A stretch of DNA of 64,000 nucleotides, taken from Brevundimonas intermedia (lineage in GTDB: Bacteria; Pseudomonadota; Alphaproteobacteria; Caulobacterales; Caulobacteraceae). Below, in pieces: positions 36,851 through 46,123 of this stretch. Both the position numbers and the translations under genes were made by a program. The notes beneath the pieces were generated by a model. It was not told the origin of the DNA. It worked only from the letters and a program-made list of their open reading frames with translations, and did no database searches. Where the stretch lies: positions 1-64,000 of the forward strand of contig NZ_BSFD01000011.1 in the NCBI RefSeq assembly GCF_027922165.1. The letters run 5' to 3'. Numbering within the stretch: the first letter of the stretch is position 1; the number at the start of each line of letters is the position of its first letter.

Positions 36851-38011
36851 ATGGTTTCGCTGTTGCGGACGCGCGTGAAGGGCGAGCATGCGCGCGTCGG
36901 CTTCGTCGAACTGTTCTTCGACCTGGTCTTCGTTTTCGCCATCACCCAGATCAGCCATCTGCTGATCGAGCATCCGACGCCGCTGGGCGCGTTGGAAGCC
37001 GTGATCCTTCTGGCCGCCGTCTGGTGGAGCTGGATCTATACGTCATGGGTCACAAACTGGCTGGACGTGGAGCGGACGCCGGTTCGACTGGCCCTGTTCG
37101 TGATCATGGCCGCCGGATTGGTCATGTCCATCGGTTTGCCCGACGCCTTCGGAGGGCGGGGGCTGGTGTTCGCCTGCGCCTTTGTGGCCATTCATGTCGG
37201 ACGCTCGCTGTTCATGCTTTGGGCGGCGAGGGAGGATCAGATCCTGCGTCAGAACTTCCAGCGCATCCTGTGCTGGACGGCGTTCAGCGGGGTGTTCTGG
37301 GTCGTGGGCGGGATCGCAAACCCCGACCATCGCCTGTTCATCTGGCTGGCGGCCCTGGCGGTCGAGTATGCGGGCCCCGCATTGGGCTATCGCGCGCCGG
37401 GGCTCGGCCGCGCCAGTACGGCCGACTGGACCGTGGAGGGGGCGCATCTGGCCGAGCGCGTGGGTCTGTTCGTGATCATCTGTCTGGGGGAGACGCTGCT
37501 GGTCACCGGCGCCACCTTCGCTGAACTTCCGTGGACCCTGCCGACGATCGCGGCGTTTACCTCGAGTTTCCTGACCACGATTGCAATGTGGCAGCTCTAT
37601 TTCGGCGCCAAGCACGACGCCGCGTCGGACTTCATCGCCCATGCCGAGGATGCCGGATCCATTGCGCGGCGCGCCTATACCTACGCCCCCATCGTTCTGA
37701 TCGCAGGGATTATCGTCTCGGCGGTGGGCGACGAATTCGTGCTGGCCCATCCGCTGGGCCATGCCGAAGCCCATGTGGTCGCTGCGGTTCTGGGCGGACC
37801 GGCCATCTTCCTGTTTGGGTCGTCTCTGGCCGCCTATTGCGTCTGGGGGCGCTGGTCGCTCGACCGGCTGGCGGGATGCGGCCTGCTGGTCTTGCTGGCG
37901 CTGGCGGCCCTGATGGGCGGGGCGCATCTGTCGCCGCTGTGGCTCAGCCTCATTTCTTCGGCGGTTCTGCTTGCGCTCGCCGTCTGGGAGGCGCTGCGGC
38001 CTCGAGACTGA
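36851..38011 (+). CDS. Low-temperature-requirement A (LtrA)-like membrane protein
   Basis: Integral membrane protein of the LtrA family with about 9-10 predicted helices. The N-terminal VGFVELFFDLVFVFAITQ and the mid-protein ERVGLFVIICLGETLLVTG are the family hallmarks. LtrA was named from a Listeria mutant with poor growth in the cold; its molecular role is unknown. I chose ATG 36851 (386 aa) because GGGGAGGGG lies just upstream; an earlier ATG at 36800 gives 403 aa without a good ribosome-binding site. It stands alone downstream of lpdA. Confidence 0.88.
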   Translation: MVSLLRTRVKGEHARVGFVELFFDLVFVFAITQISHLLIEHPTPLGALEAVILLAAVWWSWIYTSWVTNWLDVERTPVRLALFVIMAAGLVMSIGLPDAFGGRGLVFACAFVAIHVGRSLFMLWAAREDQILRQNFQRILCWTAFSGVFWVVGGIANPDHRLFIWLAALAVEYAGPALGYRAPGLGRASTADWTVEGAHLAERVGLFVIICLGETLLVTGATFAELPWTLPTIAAFTSSFLTTIAMWQLYFGAKHDAASDFIAHAEDAGSIARRAYTYAPIVLIAGIIVSAVGDEFVLAHPLGHAEAHVVAAVLGGPAIFLFGSSLAAYCVWGRWSLDRLAGCGLLVLLALAALMGGAHLSPLWLSLISSAVLLALAVWEALRPRD

Positions 38012-38020
38012 GGCTTGGCG

Positions 38021-38203
38021 TCAGCGCTTCTTGCCCAGTTCCGCCGCGATGTCCTTGGTCATGCGGCCGACCTTGCGGTGGGCGGCGGTGATCTGGTCCT
38101 TGGTCACGCCCCAGCGCTTCATCCAGTATTCGACCGACTGACGCTCCGACAGGTCGATGCGGTCCTTGTCGATGAAGCCGCGCTTGTCCTTGAGGCCCGC
38201 CAT
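38021..38203 (-). CDS. DUF3606 small protein
   Basis: A 60 aa highly charged protein (DKDRIDLSERQSVEYWMKRWGVTKDQITAAH), matching the DUF3606 family, whose members are typically about 60 aa and contain a helix-turn-helix-like YWxxxxGVxxxQL pattern. Function unknown; some members are induced by stress. It is convergent with the LtrA-like gene, with a 9 bp gap. Confidence 0.88.
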   Translation of the reverse strand: MAGLKDKRGFIDKDRIDLSERQSVEYWMKRWGVTKDQITAAHRKVGRMTKDIAAELGKKR

Positions 38204-38283
38204 GGTCGGCTCCTGTGGAGATGTTGACCGTTTTCGATCGCTCCGGCCTTCTTAGCCTCGTCCGCCTCCACGGAACAGGCGGT

Positions 38284-39375
38284 TCAGGCCTCCGGCAGGA
38301 CGCCCGTTTCGAAGAAGGCGTCCAGGCGGGCTTCCCAAGGGGCGGTGTCCAGGCCCTGGGCGGCGATCCAGGCGTCGTCGAAATAGGTCGAGGCGTAGCG
38401 GTCTCCGTGGTCGCACAGAATGGACACGATCGAGCCGCACTCGCCCGCGTTCGCCATTTCCTGGGCCAACTGAACGCAGGCCCACAGGTTGGTGCCGGTC
38501 GATCCGCCGCAGGGGCGGCCCAGACGCCGGCTGAGCACGCGGGTGGCGGCGATGGAGGCGACGTCGGGCACGACGATCATCCGATCCACGACGTTGGGGA
38601 CGAAGGAGGGTTCGACCCGCGCGCGACCGATGCCCTCGATCAAGGACGGACGATCGGCGCTGGTCTGGACCGTCGCATCGGCCCAGTGACGGTGAAAGAC
38701 CGAGGCTTCCGGGTCGGCGACGCAGATTCGGGTGTCGTGGCGATTGAAGCGGGCGAACCGGCCTATCGTCGCCGAGGTGCCGCCGGTGCCCGCGCCGCAC
38801 ACGATCCAGCGGGGCACGGGGCAGGGCTCGCGTCGCATCTGGGCGAAGATGGACTCGGCGATATTGTTGTTGCCGCGCCAGTCCGTCGCCCGCTCGGCAT
38901 AGGTGAACTGGTCCATGTAGTGGCCGCCCAGTTCGTCGGCGAGCCGCTGGCTTTCCGAATAGGCCTGGCCCGGGACGTCCACGAAATGGCAGCGTCCGCC
39001 ATAGAATTCGATGGCGGCGATCTTCTCTTGTGCGGTGGAGCGCGGAACCACGGCGATAAAGGGCAGGTTGAGCATCCGAGCGAAATAGGCTTCGGACACG
39101 GCGGTCGAGCCGCTGGAGGCCTCGACAATGGTCATGCCCTCGCCGATCCAGCCGTTGCTGAGGGCATAGAGGAACAGCGACCGCGCCAGCCGGTGCTTCA
39201 GGCTACCGGTCGGGTGGCTGGATTCGTCCTTCAGATACAGGGCGATGTCCGACAGGGCCGGCATGTCCACCGGGATCAGATGGGTGTCGGCCGAGCGGTT
39301 GTAGTCCGCCTCGATCCGCCGCATGGCCCAGCTCAGCCAGGCGCGATCGACGGTGGGACGGGCAGGGGCGGACAT
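38284..39375 (-). CDS. PLP-dependent cysteine synthase family protein (Cds1-like)
   Basis: A 363 aa fold-type II PLP enzyme. The PLP lysine is in [11 protein letters not shown], with [17 protein letters not shown] (substrate loop), [12 protein letters not shown] (phosphate loop) and a C-terminal [10 protein letters not shown]. The length and the [19 protein letters not shown] stretch match the L-cysteine desulfhydrase Cds1 group (studied in Mycobacterium), which makes H2S, pyruvate and ammonia from cysteine, more than CysK/CysM. No signal peptide. The assignment to desulfhydrase rather than synthase is inference. Confidence 0.85.
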   Translation of the reverse strand: MSAPARPTVDRAWLSWAMRRIEADYNRSADTHLIPVDMPALSDIALYLKDESSHPTGSLKHRLARSLFLYALSNGWIGEGMTIVEASSGSTAVSEAYFARMLNLPFIAVVPRSTAQEKIAAIEFYGGRCHFVDVPGQAYSESQRLADELGGHYMDQFTYAERATDWRGNNNIAESIFAQMRREPCPVPRWIVCGAGTGGTSATIGRFARFNRHDTRICVADPEASVFHRHWADATVQTSADRPSLIEGIGRARVEPSFVPNVVDRMIVVPDVASIAATRVLSRRLGRPCGGSTGTNLWACVQLAQEMANAGECGSIVSILCDHGDRYASTYFDDAWIAAQGLDTAPWEARLDAFFETGVLPEA

Positions 39376-39470
39376 GGCGGACTCGGTCGTAGACGGGAAG
39401 GCGATGGCTTAGGCCAAAGCTTGGCCGGCGGCAAAGGCAGAGAATGTTCCTCGCCTGGGCCTCGACCCGT

Positions 39471-41828
39471 TTACCCCGCCTTCTCCACGAAGCTGTCGAT
39501 CACCCGCTTTTCGCCGGCCTTTTCGAAATCGACCAGCAGCTTGTTGCCCTCGATGACGCGGACGTGGCCGTAGCCGAACTTCTGGTGGAAGACGCGCTCG
39601 CCCTTTTTCCAGCCGGAGCCGGACTTGGGATCGGCGGTGGCGATCAGGCGGCCGTCGCCTTCGATCACGGCCTTGCGGGCGGTGATTTTGTTCGGGGTCT
39701 GGGCGGCGGTGAAGGACTGGGCGCGTTTCCAGCCGGGGGAGGAATAGCCGCTGCCGAAGGAGGGCGCGTCGTCCCAGCGGCTCTTGGCCTCCTTCATGCC
39801 GGCGGAGGCGCCGTAGTAGCCGGTGTCGGACTGGGGATCGACGTGGGCGATGGGCAGTTCGTCGACGAAGCGGCTGGGCAACTGAGAGGTCCAGCGGCCA
39901 TAGACGAGACGGTTGGCGGCGAAGGAGATGCGGGCGTCCTGTTTGGCGCGGGTGACGCCGACATAGGCCAGGCGGCGTTCCTCCTCGAGGCCCTTTTCGC
40001 CCTTTTCGTCGATGCTGCGCTGGCTGGGGAAGACGCCTTCCTCCCAGCCGGGCAGGAAGACCAGGGGGAACTCCAGCCCCTTGGCGCCGTGAAGGGTCAT
40101 GATCTGGACCGCCCCGTCGCCGTTCGGATCGTCGCTGTTGGCGCGCTCAAGGTCCATGACCAGGGAGACGTGCTCCAGATAGGCCTGCAGCGTCTCGAAC
40201 TGCTGCATCGACTGGGTCAGTTCTTTCAGGTTATCGAGCCGGGTCTGGCCGCTGGTGCGGTCGGCCTTCTGCATGTCGGTGTAGCCGCTTTCCTCCAGCA
40301 CCGTCTCCATCACCTGCCAGTGTGGCGTGGTCTCGGACAGGGCGCGCCAGCGGTCGAGGTCGCGCACGAAGTTGGACAGGGCGGTTCGGGTGCGGGCCTG
40401 AAGCTCGTCGGTGTTGATCAGGCCGCGCACGGCGGTCAGGGCCGACAAATCGTGCTGGCGGGCGATCTGCAGGACCTTCTGAACGCTGGTGTCGCCGATG
40501 CCGCGCTTGGGCACATTGACGATCCGCTCGAAGGCGAGATCGTCGTCCTCGGACAGGATCAGCCGCAGATAGGCGTGGGCGTCACGGATCTCGGCCCGCT
40601 CGAAGAAGCGCGGCCCGCCGATGACCTCGTAGGGGACAGCCAGCATGACCAGCCGTTCCTCGAAGGCCCGCATCTGGAACGAGGCGCGGACCAGGATGGC
40701 CATGTCCTTGTATTTCAGACCCGGTTCGCCGGCATGGGGGTGGCGCGCAGTCTCGATCTCGTCGCCGATCAGCCGGGCCTCGGCCTCGCCGTCCCAGACG
40801 CCGCGCACCCGCACCTTGTCGCCGCTGTCGTCCTCGGTCCACAGGGTCTTGCCCAGCCGGTCGCGATTGGCGGCGATCAGGCCCGAGGCCGCGCCGAGGA
40901 TATGGCTGGTCGAGCGATAGTTGCGCTCCAGCTTGACGATCTTGGCGCCGGGGAAGTCGCGCTCGAAGCGCAGGATGTTGTCCACCTCGGCCCCGCGCCA
41001 GCCATAGATCGACTGATCGTCGTCGCCGACGCAGCAGACATTGCCGGTCGAGGCCGTCAGCAGCCGCAGCCACAGATATTGGGCGACATTGGTGTCCTGA
41101 TACTCGTCCACCAGGATGTAGCGGAAGCGGCGGCGATATTCGTCCGCTAGATCAGCGTGTTTCGACAGGATGGTGATGTTGTGCAGCAGCAGATCGCCGA
41201 AGTCGCAGGCGTTCAGGCCGCGTAGCCGCGCCTGATAGGCGGCGTACAGGCCCTGGCCCTTGCCGTTGGCGAAGTCCTCGCCGGGGGGCAGTTTCTCGGG
41301 CGTCCAGCCGCGGTTCTTCCAATGGTCGATCAGGCCGGACAGCGACTTGGGCGTCCAGCGTTTGGTGTCGATATTGGCGGCTTCCAGCAGCTGTTTCAGC
41401 ACCCGTTCCTGGTCGTCGGTGTCCAGGATGGTGAAGCTGGACTTCAGCCCGACCAGTTCGGCGTGACGGCGCAGGATCTGGGCGGCAATGGAGTGGAAGG
41501 TGCCCAGCCAGCGGAGCCCTTCCGCCGAGGGGCCGATCAGATGGGTGATCCGCTCGCGCATCTCGCGGGCGGCCTTGTTGGTGAAGGTGACGGCCAGAAG
41601 CTCCCACGGCTTGGCCCGGCCGGTCGCCAGGATGTGCGCCAGACGGGTGGTCAGGACCCGCGTCTTGCCGGTGCCGGCGCCGGCCAAGACCAGGACCGGT
41701 CCCTCGGTCGTCTCGACCGCCTCGCGCTGTTCGGGGTTCAGGCCCGCCAGATAGTCACGCGCCTCTTCCGCCTGCGGCGCGCGCGCCCGGGCCAGGTCTG
41801 AAATACGGGGGGCGGGAAGGTCGGTCAC
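39471..41828 (-). CDS. uvrD: ATP-dependent DNA helicase UvrD/PcrA type
   Basis: Superfamily 1A 3'-5' helicase used in nucleotide excision and mismatch repair. Motifs in order: LNPEQREAVETTEGPVLVLAGAGTGKTRVL (Walker A AGAGTGKT), VTFTNKAAREMRER, VDEYQDTN (motif II), GDDDQSIYGWRGA (motif III), LERNYRST (IV), then TLHGAKGLEFPLVFLPG and EERRLAYVGVTRAK. The C-terminal tail ends with a Tudor-like segment (GERVFHQKFGYGHVRVIEG), typical of UvrD/PcrA for RNA polymerase contact. The frame is open to a TTG at 41909; I favour GTG 41828 (about 785 aa) since the upstream piece overlaps a LexA-like box. Confidence 0.93.
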   Translation of the reverse strand: MTDLPAPRISDLARARAPQAEEARDYLAGLNPEQREAVETTEGPVLVLAGAGTGKTRVLTTRLAHILATGRAKPWELLAVTFTNKAAREMRERITHLIGPSAEGLRWLGTFHSIAAQILRRHAELVGLKSSFTILDTDDQERVLKQLLEAANIDTKRWTPKSLSGLIDHWKNRGWTPEKLPPGEDFANGKGQGLYAAYQARLRGLNACDFGDLLLHNITILSKHADLADEYRRRFRYILVDEYQDTNVAQYLWLRLLTASTGNVCCVGDDDQSIYGWRGAEVDNILRFERDFPGAKIVKLERNYRSTSHILGAASGLIAANRDRLGKTLWTEDDSGDKVRVRGVWDGEAEARLIGDEIETARHPHAGEPGLKYKDMAILVRASFQMRAFEERLVMLAVPYEVIGGPRFFERAEIRDAHAYLRLILSEDDDLAFERIVNVPKRGIGDTSVQKVLQIARQHDLSALTAVRGLINTDELQARTRTALSNFVRDLDRWRALSETTPHWQVMETVLEESGYTDMQKADRTSGQTRLDNLKELTQSMQQFETLQAYLEHVSLVMDLERANSDDPNGDGAVQIMTLHGAKGLEFPLVFLPGWEEGVFPSQRSIDEKGEKGLEEERRLAYVGVTRAKQDARISFAANRLVYGRWTSQLPSRFVDELPIAHVDPQSDTGYYGASAGMKEAKSRWDDAPSFGSGYSSPGWKRAQSFTAAQTPNKITARKAVIEGDGRLIATADPKSGSGWKKGERVFHQKFGYGHVRVIEGNKLLVDFEKAGEKRVIDSFVEKAG

Positions 41829-41866
41829 AGGCGGGAAAAGGTCCGGGCGGTCAGATTCGAATAGGG

Positions 41867-41881
41867 GAACATAAGGGGACC
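41867..41881 (-). promoter_or_regulatory. Possible LexA box upstream of uvrD
   Basis: On the minus strand GGTCCCCTTATGTTC differs by one base from the alphaproteobacterial SOS box GTTC-N7-GTTC. It lies about 40 bp ahead of the favoured uvrD start, a suitable position. One mismatch in such a short motif makes this tentative. Confidence 0.3.
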
Positions 41882-41974
41882 GGACGGCGATGTCAGGGCC
41901 GCCGTGCAAATGAAGTGCGGAACCGCCTTGATCGACGACCTGTTCCTTGTGCGATGCAACGAAAGGCGCAGAGG

Positions 41975-42199
41975 ATGAAGCAGCCCCCGAACCCAGGACC
42001 CGGACGAGACAGAGGCGGCTGGCGCGCCTTCGCCCTGGGCATGGTCGGGATGTTCGTCGTCATCGCCGTTTGGATCGCCCTGTTTGAGAAGGGCGGCGAC
42101 CCCAAGCTCGATGAGGTTCAACAGATCGGCCGCCCCATGGCCCAGGCTGATCAGGCGGAGACGCCTGACTCCGGTCCACCTATTTCAGGCTATAGGTGA
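41975..42199 (+). CDS. Small single-helix membrane protein, unknown function
   Basis: A 74 aa protein with a polar, proline-rich N-terminus, one clear membrane helix at about 18-37 (FALGMVGMFVVIAVWIALF) and a polar C-terminal tail. It is divergent from uvrD and its 3' end overlaps that of the convergent SIMPL gene by 20 bp. AGAGG precedes the ATG. No family recognised. Confidence 0.55.
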   Translation: MKQPPNPGPGRDRGGWRAFALGMVGMFVVIAVWIALFEKGGDPKLDEVQQIGRPMAQADQAETPDSGPPISGYR

Positions 42200-42899
42200 T
42201 GGTGGTCACGACCCGGACCTTCTTGTCGATGGAACCGGATTCGTCGCCGCCCGAACCGTCGCGCGGCAGGATTTCGAACGAGCCCTGGGTGGCCTGACGG
42301 ATCGGACCCAGGGGCGTGCCGGAGTCCTTGGCGAACTGTTCGGCGCCGGTGCGCGCCGCCGCCGTGCCCTCGGCGATCATCTGGGGCCGCACGGCGTTCA
42401 GCTTGGTGAAGATGTAGGACGGCCCCTGGAAGTCCTGCAGCACTACGCCCTGGCGCACCAGGTCGTTCAGGGCGCGGGTGGTGGCCTGGACACGGGCGAC
42501 GTCGCCGGTGCGGACGATGACGGTCTGGGCCAGAATGAAGCGGGGGCCGCCGTTCTGGACGCCATATTCACGCGAGCGGGTGTCGGCGACCTCAAGCCGG
42601 CCCAGGTCGACGGCGTCGGCGGGATAGCCCTGAGACTTCAGGAACTGACGGACCAGGGCCAGATCGCCGTCGATCCGGGCCTGGACTTCGGACAGGACAT
42701 CGCCCGACGCGGTGAACCGCAGCGGCAGAACCGCCAGATCGGCCTTTACCTCGCGTTCCGACAGGCCGCGAACGGTTACGGTGCGATCGCCGGCGCGGGC
42801 ATGGATCACGCCCTGGCCGATCAGGGCGCCGGCTCCGATCAGGCCGACGGCCAACAAGCCCCCGAAGGCTGCGGCGGGAATCAGACGTGGGGTGTCCAT
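42180..42899 (-). CDS. SIMPL-domain (DUF541) exported protein
   Basis: A 239 aa protein with an N-terminal hydrophobic signal or anchor (AAAFGGLLAVGLIGAGALIG) followed by the SIMPL domain: RTVTVRGLSEREVKADLAVLPLRF is the characteristic opening (VxVxGxGexxxxPD-type), and EQFAKDSGTPLGPIRQATQGSFEI near the C-terminus is also typical. Periplasmic or outer-membrane facing; related proteins protect against oxidative stress or bind NF-kB signalling partners, so the function here is open. I chose ATG 42899, which has GGAG about 7 nt upstream. It begins 25 bp after the RHH gene. Confidence 0.87.
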   Translation of the reverse strand: MDTPRLIPAAAFGGLLAVGLIGAGALIGQGVIHARAGDRTVTVRGLSEREVKADLAVLPLRFTASGDVLSEVQARIDGDLALVRQFLKSQGYPADAVDLGRLEVADTRSREYGVQNGGPRFILAQTVIVRTGDVARVQATTRALNDLVRQGVVLQDFQGPSYIFTKLNAVRPQMIAEGTAAARTGAEQFAKDSGTPLGPIRQATQGSFEILPRDGSGGDESGSIDKKVRVVTTITYSLK

Positions 42900-42924
42900 C
42901 AAGGGCTCCATTTATCGACCCATG

Positions 42925-43149
42925 TTACGCTGCCGGTCCGTGTTCCGCCACCCACGACAGGGCCAGCAGGCGGCAGGCCGAGGCGAGCGGGCGGCGGCCA
43001 CGGTTCGCGTCGATATCGGCCAGAAGCTGAGCCTTGCTGAAGCTGCGCGCCGCAGCGATGCGGTCCAGAACGGCCCAGAATTCGGGCTCCAGCGCCACAG
43101 ATGTGGCGTGACCGGCCAGCACGACCGACCGTTTGGTCAGGCCGCTCAT
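42925..43149 (-). CDS. Ribbon-helix-helix domain protein
   Basis: A 74 aa protein of the alphaproteobacterial ribbon-helix-helix (RHH_4) type: MSGLTKRSVVLAGHATSVALEPEFWAVLDRIAA, with the beta strand at TKRSVVLAGH and helices after it. The family is usually encoded next to DUF4169 and fumC/sspB genes; its target is unknown and DNA binding is only presumed. ATG 43149 starts directly at the conserved strand; the frame is open further upstream without a recognisable extension. Confidence 0.85.
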   Translation of the reverse strand: MSGLTKRSVVLAGHATSVALEPEFWAVLDRIAAARSFSKAQLLADIDANRGRRPLASACRLLALSWVAEHGPAA

Positions 43150-43297
43150 TTCGCGGTGTTCCGTCGGCGCGCGGGGATCATGAAGCGGCTGCGCATGGCG
43201 TTCTCCTATACGGCGCAGTTTGTCACACTCGGGCGCAAGACGTGAGCGGCGCTTGTGGGGGCGCAGTGGTAAGCGGTCCTCGCCTAAGGAGCCTTGC

Positions 43298-44191
43298 ATG
43301 AGTCGCCCCCTTACAATTTTCGCCATCCTGACCTGCGCCCTGATCTGGGGCACGACTTGGTTCGCCATCACCCTGCAACTGGGCGTGGTGGATCCGATCG
43401 TGTCCATCGTCTGGAGGTTTGGGCTGGCGGCTATTGTACTGTTTGGCTTCTGCGCCGTGACGCGTCGGCCGCTGCGGCTGACGCGCGCCCAGCATCTGGC
43501 GGCCGTGGGGCAGGGCGCCTTCGTCTTCGCCGTTAGCTATGGCTTTGTTTATGCGGCGGAAGAGCGGGTCGCGTCTGCGGTCGTCGCCGTGATTTTCGCC
43601 GCCTTGGCCTTCGTCAACCTGGTGCTGTTTCGCCTTCTGGAAGGGCAGAAGGCGGCCGTCGGCGCCTGGCAGGGCGCGATCCTTGGAATTTTGGGGGTGG
43701 CTGTCCTTTCGTTCGGGCAGTTGTCTGGCGCGGGCGTATCAGCCGGGTCCGCGCCGGCGCTGGGCATTGTCTTTGCCCTGATCGCCGTCGTCGCCTCGGC
43801 CTTCGGCAACTGGTTCGCTTGGCGGGGACAACAGGCCGGGGCGCCGGTGATGGCGGCGACCGCCTGGGCCATGGCCTATGGCACGACCATGCTGGCGATC
43901 TATGGATTTGCGACGGGCGTCCAATGGCGGATCGAGCCGACCTCGGCCTATGTCCTGTCGCTGCTGCACCTGTCGCTGTTCGGGTCGGTCATCGCCTTCG
44001 GCCTGTATTTCACCCTTGCGCGGCAGCGGGGCTTCGCCCTGGCCAGCTATATCTCCGCCCTGACGCCGCCGATCGCCGTCATCATGTCTGTGCTGTTCGA
44101 GGGCGCCCATGTGGGGATGACCATGTTGATCGGACTGGCCCTGGTGCTGGCGGGGCAGGTTTTGCTGATCCGGGCGCCGAAGCCGGCCTGA
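43298..44191 (+). CDS. EamA/DMT-family transporter
   Basis: A 297 aa inner-membrane protein with ten predicted helices in two EamA repeats (ILTCALIWGTTWFAITLQLG at the start of the first, and APALGIVFALIAVVASAFGNWFAWRGQ at the second). The drug/metabolite transporter superfamily exports amino acids and other metabolites; substrate unknown. The ATG at 43298 has AAGGAG 7 nt upstream. It is flanked by minus-strand genes (RHH and DUF4169) that are usually adjacent to one another, so it looks inserted. Confidence 0.9.
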   Translation: MSRPLTIFAILTCALIWGTTWFAITLQLGVVDPIVSIVWRFGLAAIVLFGFCAVTRRPLRLTRAQHLAAVGQGAFVFAVSYGFVYAAEERVASAVVAVIFAALAFVNLVLFRLLEGQKAAVGAWQGAILGILGVAVLSFGQLSGAGVSAGSAPALGIVFALIAVVASAFGNWFAWRGQQAGAPVMAATAWAMAYGTTMLAIYGFATGVQWRIEPTSAYVLSLLHLSLFGSVIAFGLYFTLARQRGFALASYISALTPPIAVIMSVLFEGAHVGMTMLIGLALVLAGQVLLIRAPKPA

Positions 44192-44193
44192 TT

Positions 44194-44385
44194 TCAATCC
44201 GTCGGCTTGTCGCCGTCCAACTTCTGGCCGTCCAGCAGGCGGGTCGCCCGCGTCTGCTCGGTTTGAGCGGCCTTCTTCTCCCCCTTGGTGCGGCCGTAGG
44301 CGACGCGGTTCACCGCGGCTCGGGCCTTGTCTTCGGCCTTGGCGCGGACCTTGCGCGCCCGGCTCAGATTGATGATCTCCGCCAT
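44194..44385 (-). CDS. DUF4169 small basic protein
   Basis: A 63 aa, strongly charged helical protein (MAEIINLSRARKVRAKAEDKARAAVNRVAYGRTKGEKK, with RLLDGQKLDGDKP at the end), matching DUF4169. Function unknown. In many alphaproteobacteria it lies between sspB/fumC and an RHH gene. Here it starts 2 bp after the patatin stop codon and is probably co-transcribed with it. Confidence 0.87.
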   Translation of the reverse strand: MAEIINLSRARKVRAKAEDKARAAVNRVAYGRTKGEKKAAQTEQTRATRLLDGQKLDGDKPTD

Positions 44386-44387
44386 GG

Positions 44388-45638
44388 TTAGTCCTGAGGC
44401 CCCGGCGTCGTCGCTGCGGCCGTCGCGGGCGCCTTGGGTTTGAGGGCCTCGGGAACCTGGTCGGCCGGCAAGGTGGACGGAGGAATGAAGGCCGGCGCAG
44501 ACGCGGTCTGGTCCAGTCTGGTCCAGCCGTCGGCGGACCGCCCACGTTCGCGGCCGAGGTTGAACAGGGCGGTCATGGTCTTCTGGTCGAATTTCAGGCT
44601 CGAGGCCTCAATGTTATCGGGGATGGCGGCCAGCGACAGGCTCATGCCGTTGCGCTGGGCGAAGGCCGCCGTCGTCGCCAGATGGGCGCGCAGCGAGGCC
44701 TTGCTCATACTGTCGTAGCTGCGCATCAGGATGGCGGTCAGCCGTCCGGGCGTGACCCCGTCATTACGGCCAACCTGGCCGTTGACCACGACATAGAGGG
44801 CGCCGCCGCCCGGCTGGTCCGCACCTCGTGTCCAGAGCGACAGGTTTTCGGGAATGGCCAGAAAGGGCGTGTTGACACCGCCGTCGGCGTGCATCTCCAT
44901 CACCACAGTACGGTCGGGCTGAAGGCCGGCGATCAGCACCGGCGGAAAGACGCCGGGTATGCTGGCCGAGGCGACCAGCACCTCCTTGAACAGGGCGCGC
45001 GAATTGTCGTCGTTCTGGCTGGCCAGAAGGCCCATGTCCCAGATGACTGTCTCTTCGCTATCCAGATTGGTAGTGGCGACCAGAAGGCGGCGGCCCTTGG
45101 CGTGTTCGCGGGCGATGGCCGCCAACAGGTCTGGCGTGACGTTGTCGTCCACCAGATCGCGCAGGGCGCCGGCGCTGAACAGGCTGGGGTAGAGGAAGAT
45201 CGCCAGGCTTCGCCAACTGAGCAGACTGCTGGCTCCGCCGTCGGTATAGGCATGACCGAGTTGCGAGTCCCATTGGGACCCGGCGAAGGCAAAGGGGGCG
45301 GCGAGCGCTCCCGTGCTGACGCCCGTGACGATGTCGAACACCGGACGGTCGCCGCGTTCGGTCCAGCCGACGAGAACGCCTGCGCCATAGGCCCCGTTCG
45401 CTCCCCCTCCGGACAAGGCCAGGATCGAGAAGGGCCGATCGTTGGACAGGCGAGCGCCCACCTCCTCGGTGAAGGCTTCCAGCCGGGCGGCGTCATTGGC
45501 GCGGATGCGGGGATCCTGCGCCGGCGTAAGGGCGCCGTCGGCGAGGCGCAAGGGACCGACAGGACGATCCAGGGTGCCGCAGGACGCCACCGCGACCGCC
45601 ATGACGAAGGCCAGCAGGCTGGAATAGATCCGTCTCAT
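44388..45638 (-). CDS. Patatin-like phospholipase, predicted lipoprotein
   Basis: A 416 aa serine acyl hydrolase. The signal peptide ends in a lipobox VASC (C20). The oxyanion loop is ALSGGGANGAYGAG (about 74-87), the nucleophile S108 is in GVSTG and the catalytic aspartate D252 in ADGGV, giving the Ser-Asp dyad of patatins. Being exported and lipid-anchored, it probably acts on membrane lipids in the periplasm; substrate unknown. A C-terminal Ala/Pro-rich tail follows. DUF4169 lies 2 bp downstream. Confidence 0.9.
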   Translation of the reverse strand: MRRIYSSLLAFVMAVAVASCGTLDRPVGPLRLADGALTPAQDPRIRANDAARLEAFTEEVGARLSNDRPFSILALSGGGANGAYGAGVLVGWTERGDRPVFDIVTGVSTGALAAPFAFAGSQWDSQLGHAYTDGGASSLLSWRSLAIFLYPSLFSAGALRDLVDDNVTPDLLAAIAREHAKGRRLLVATTNLDSEETVIWDMGLLASQNDDNSRALFKEVLVASASIPGVFPPVLIAGLQPDRTVVMEMHADGGVNTPFLAIPENLSLWTRGADQPGGGALYVVVNGQVGRNDGVTPGRLTAILMRSYDSMSKASLRAHLATTAAFAQRNGMSLSLAAIPDNIEASSLKFDQKTMTALFNLGRERGRSADGWTRLDQTASAPAFIPPSTLPADQVPEALKPKAPATAAATTPGPQD

Positions 45639-45794
45639 CCGATGCCTTCTCCACTAGCCTTGACTGTACTCATACCGTCGGCGGGAAGGGTCTGTCATCA
45701 CCGGACGACGACAGCGCCAAGCGCTGCGGTTTGAAACCCTGCGACCCGACGAACGTTTGATCCGGCAGAACAACCAAACCCAAGGACAGTGACC

Positions 45795-46034
45795 ATGGTC
45801 GACGCAACGCTCATCAAGGAACATCTCGAAGTCGTCGGATCGGACGGCGGTCACGTCGGTCGCGTGGACCATGTGCTCGGGGATCAGATCGAGCTGGCCA
45901 AGCTCGATTTCGCGGGCGGCTTCAAGCACCACATGATCCCGGTCAGCTGGGTAGAACGGGTGGACGACAAACATGTCCATCTGAATCTGACGAAGGACGA
46001 CGCCAAGGCGCGTTGGACAGAGAAGCCCCACTAG
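45795..46034 (+). CDS. DUF2171 domain protein
   Basis: A 79 aa protein (IKEHLEVVGSDGGHVGRVDHVLGDQIELAKLDFAGGFKHHMIPVSWVERVDD) of the PRC-barrel-related DUF2171 family. The pattern VVGSDGxHVGxVDHV is the family core. Function unknown. ATG 45795 has AAGGAC about 8 nt upstream; a GTG two codons earlier is possible. A terminator follows at 46060. Confidence 0.85.
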   Translation: MVDATLIKEHLEVVGSDGGHVGRVDHVLGDQIELAKLDFAGGFKHHMIPVSWVERVDDKHVHLNLTKDDAKARWTEKPH

Positions 46035-46059
46035 CCCGCAGGTTTCGGCGAATTAATGG

Positions 46060-46090
46060 AGGCCCCGCTGTCACCGGCGGGGCCTTCGTT
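46060..46090 (+). terminator. Rho-independent terminator after DUF2171 gene
   Basis: Nine-bp stem AGGCCCCGC/GCGGGGCCT with an 8-nt loop, followed by TCGTTCT; 26 nt after the stop codon and ahead of the yccF ribosome-binding site. Confidence 0.75.
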
Positions 46091-46123
46091 CTATCTGGAG
46101 GACATTGTTATCGGAGGGACGCG

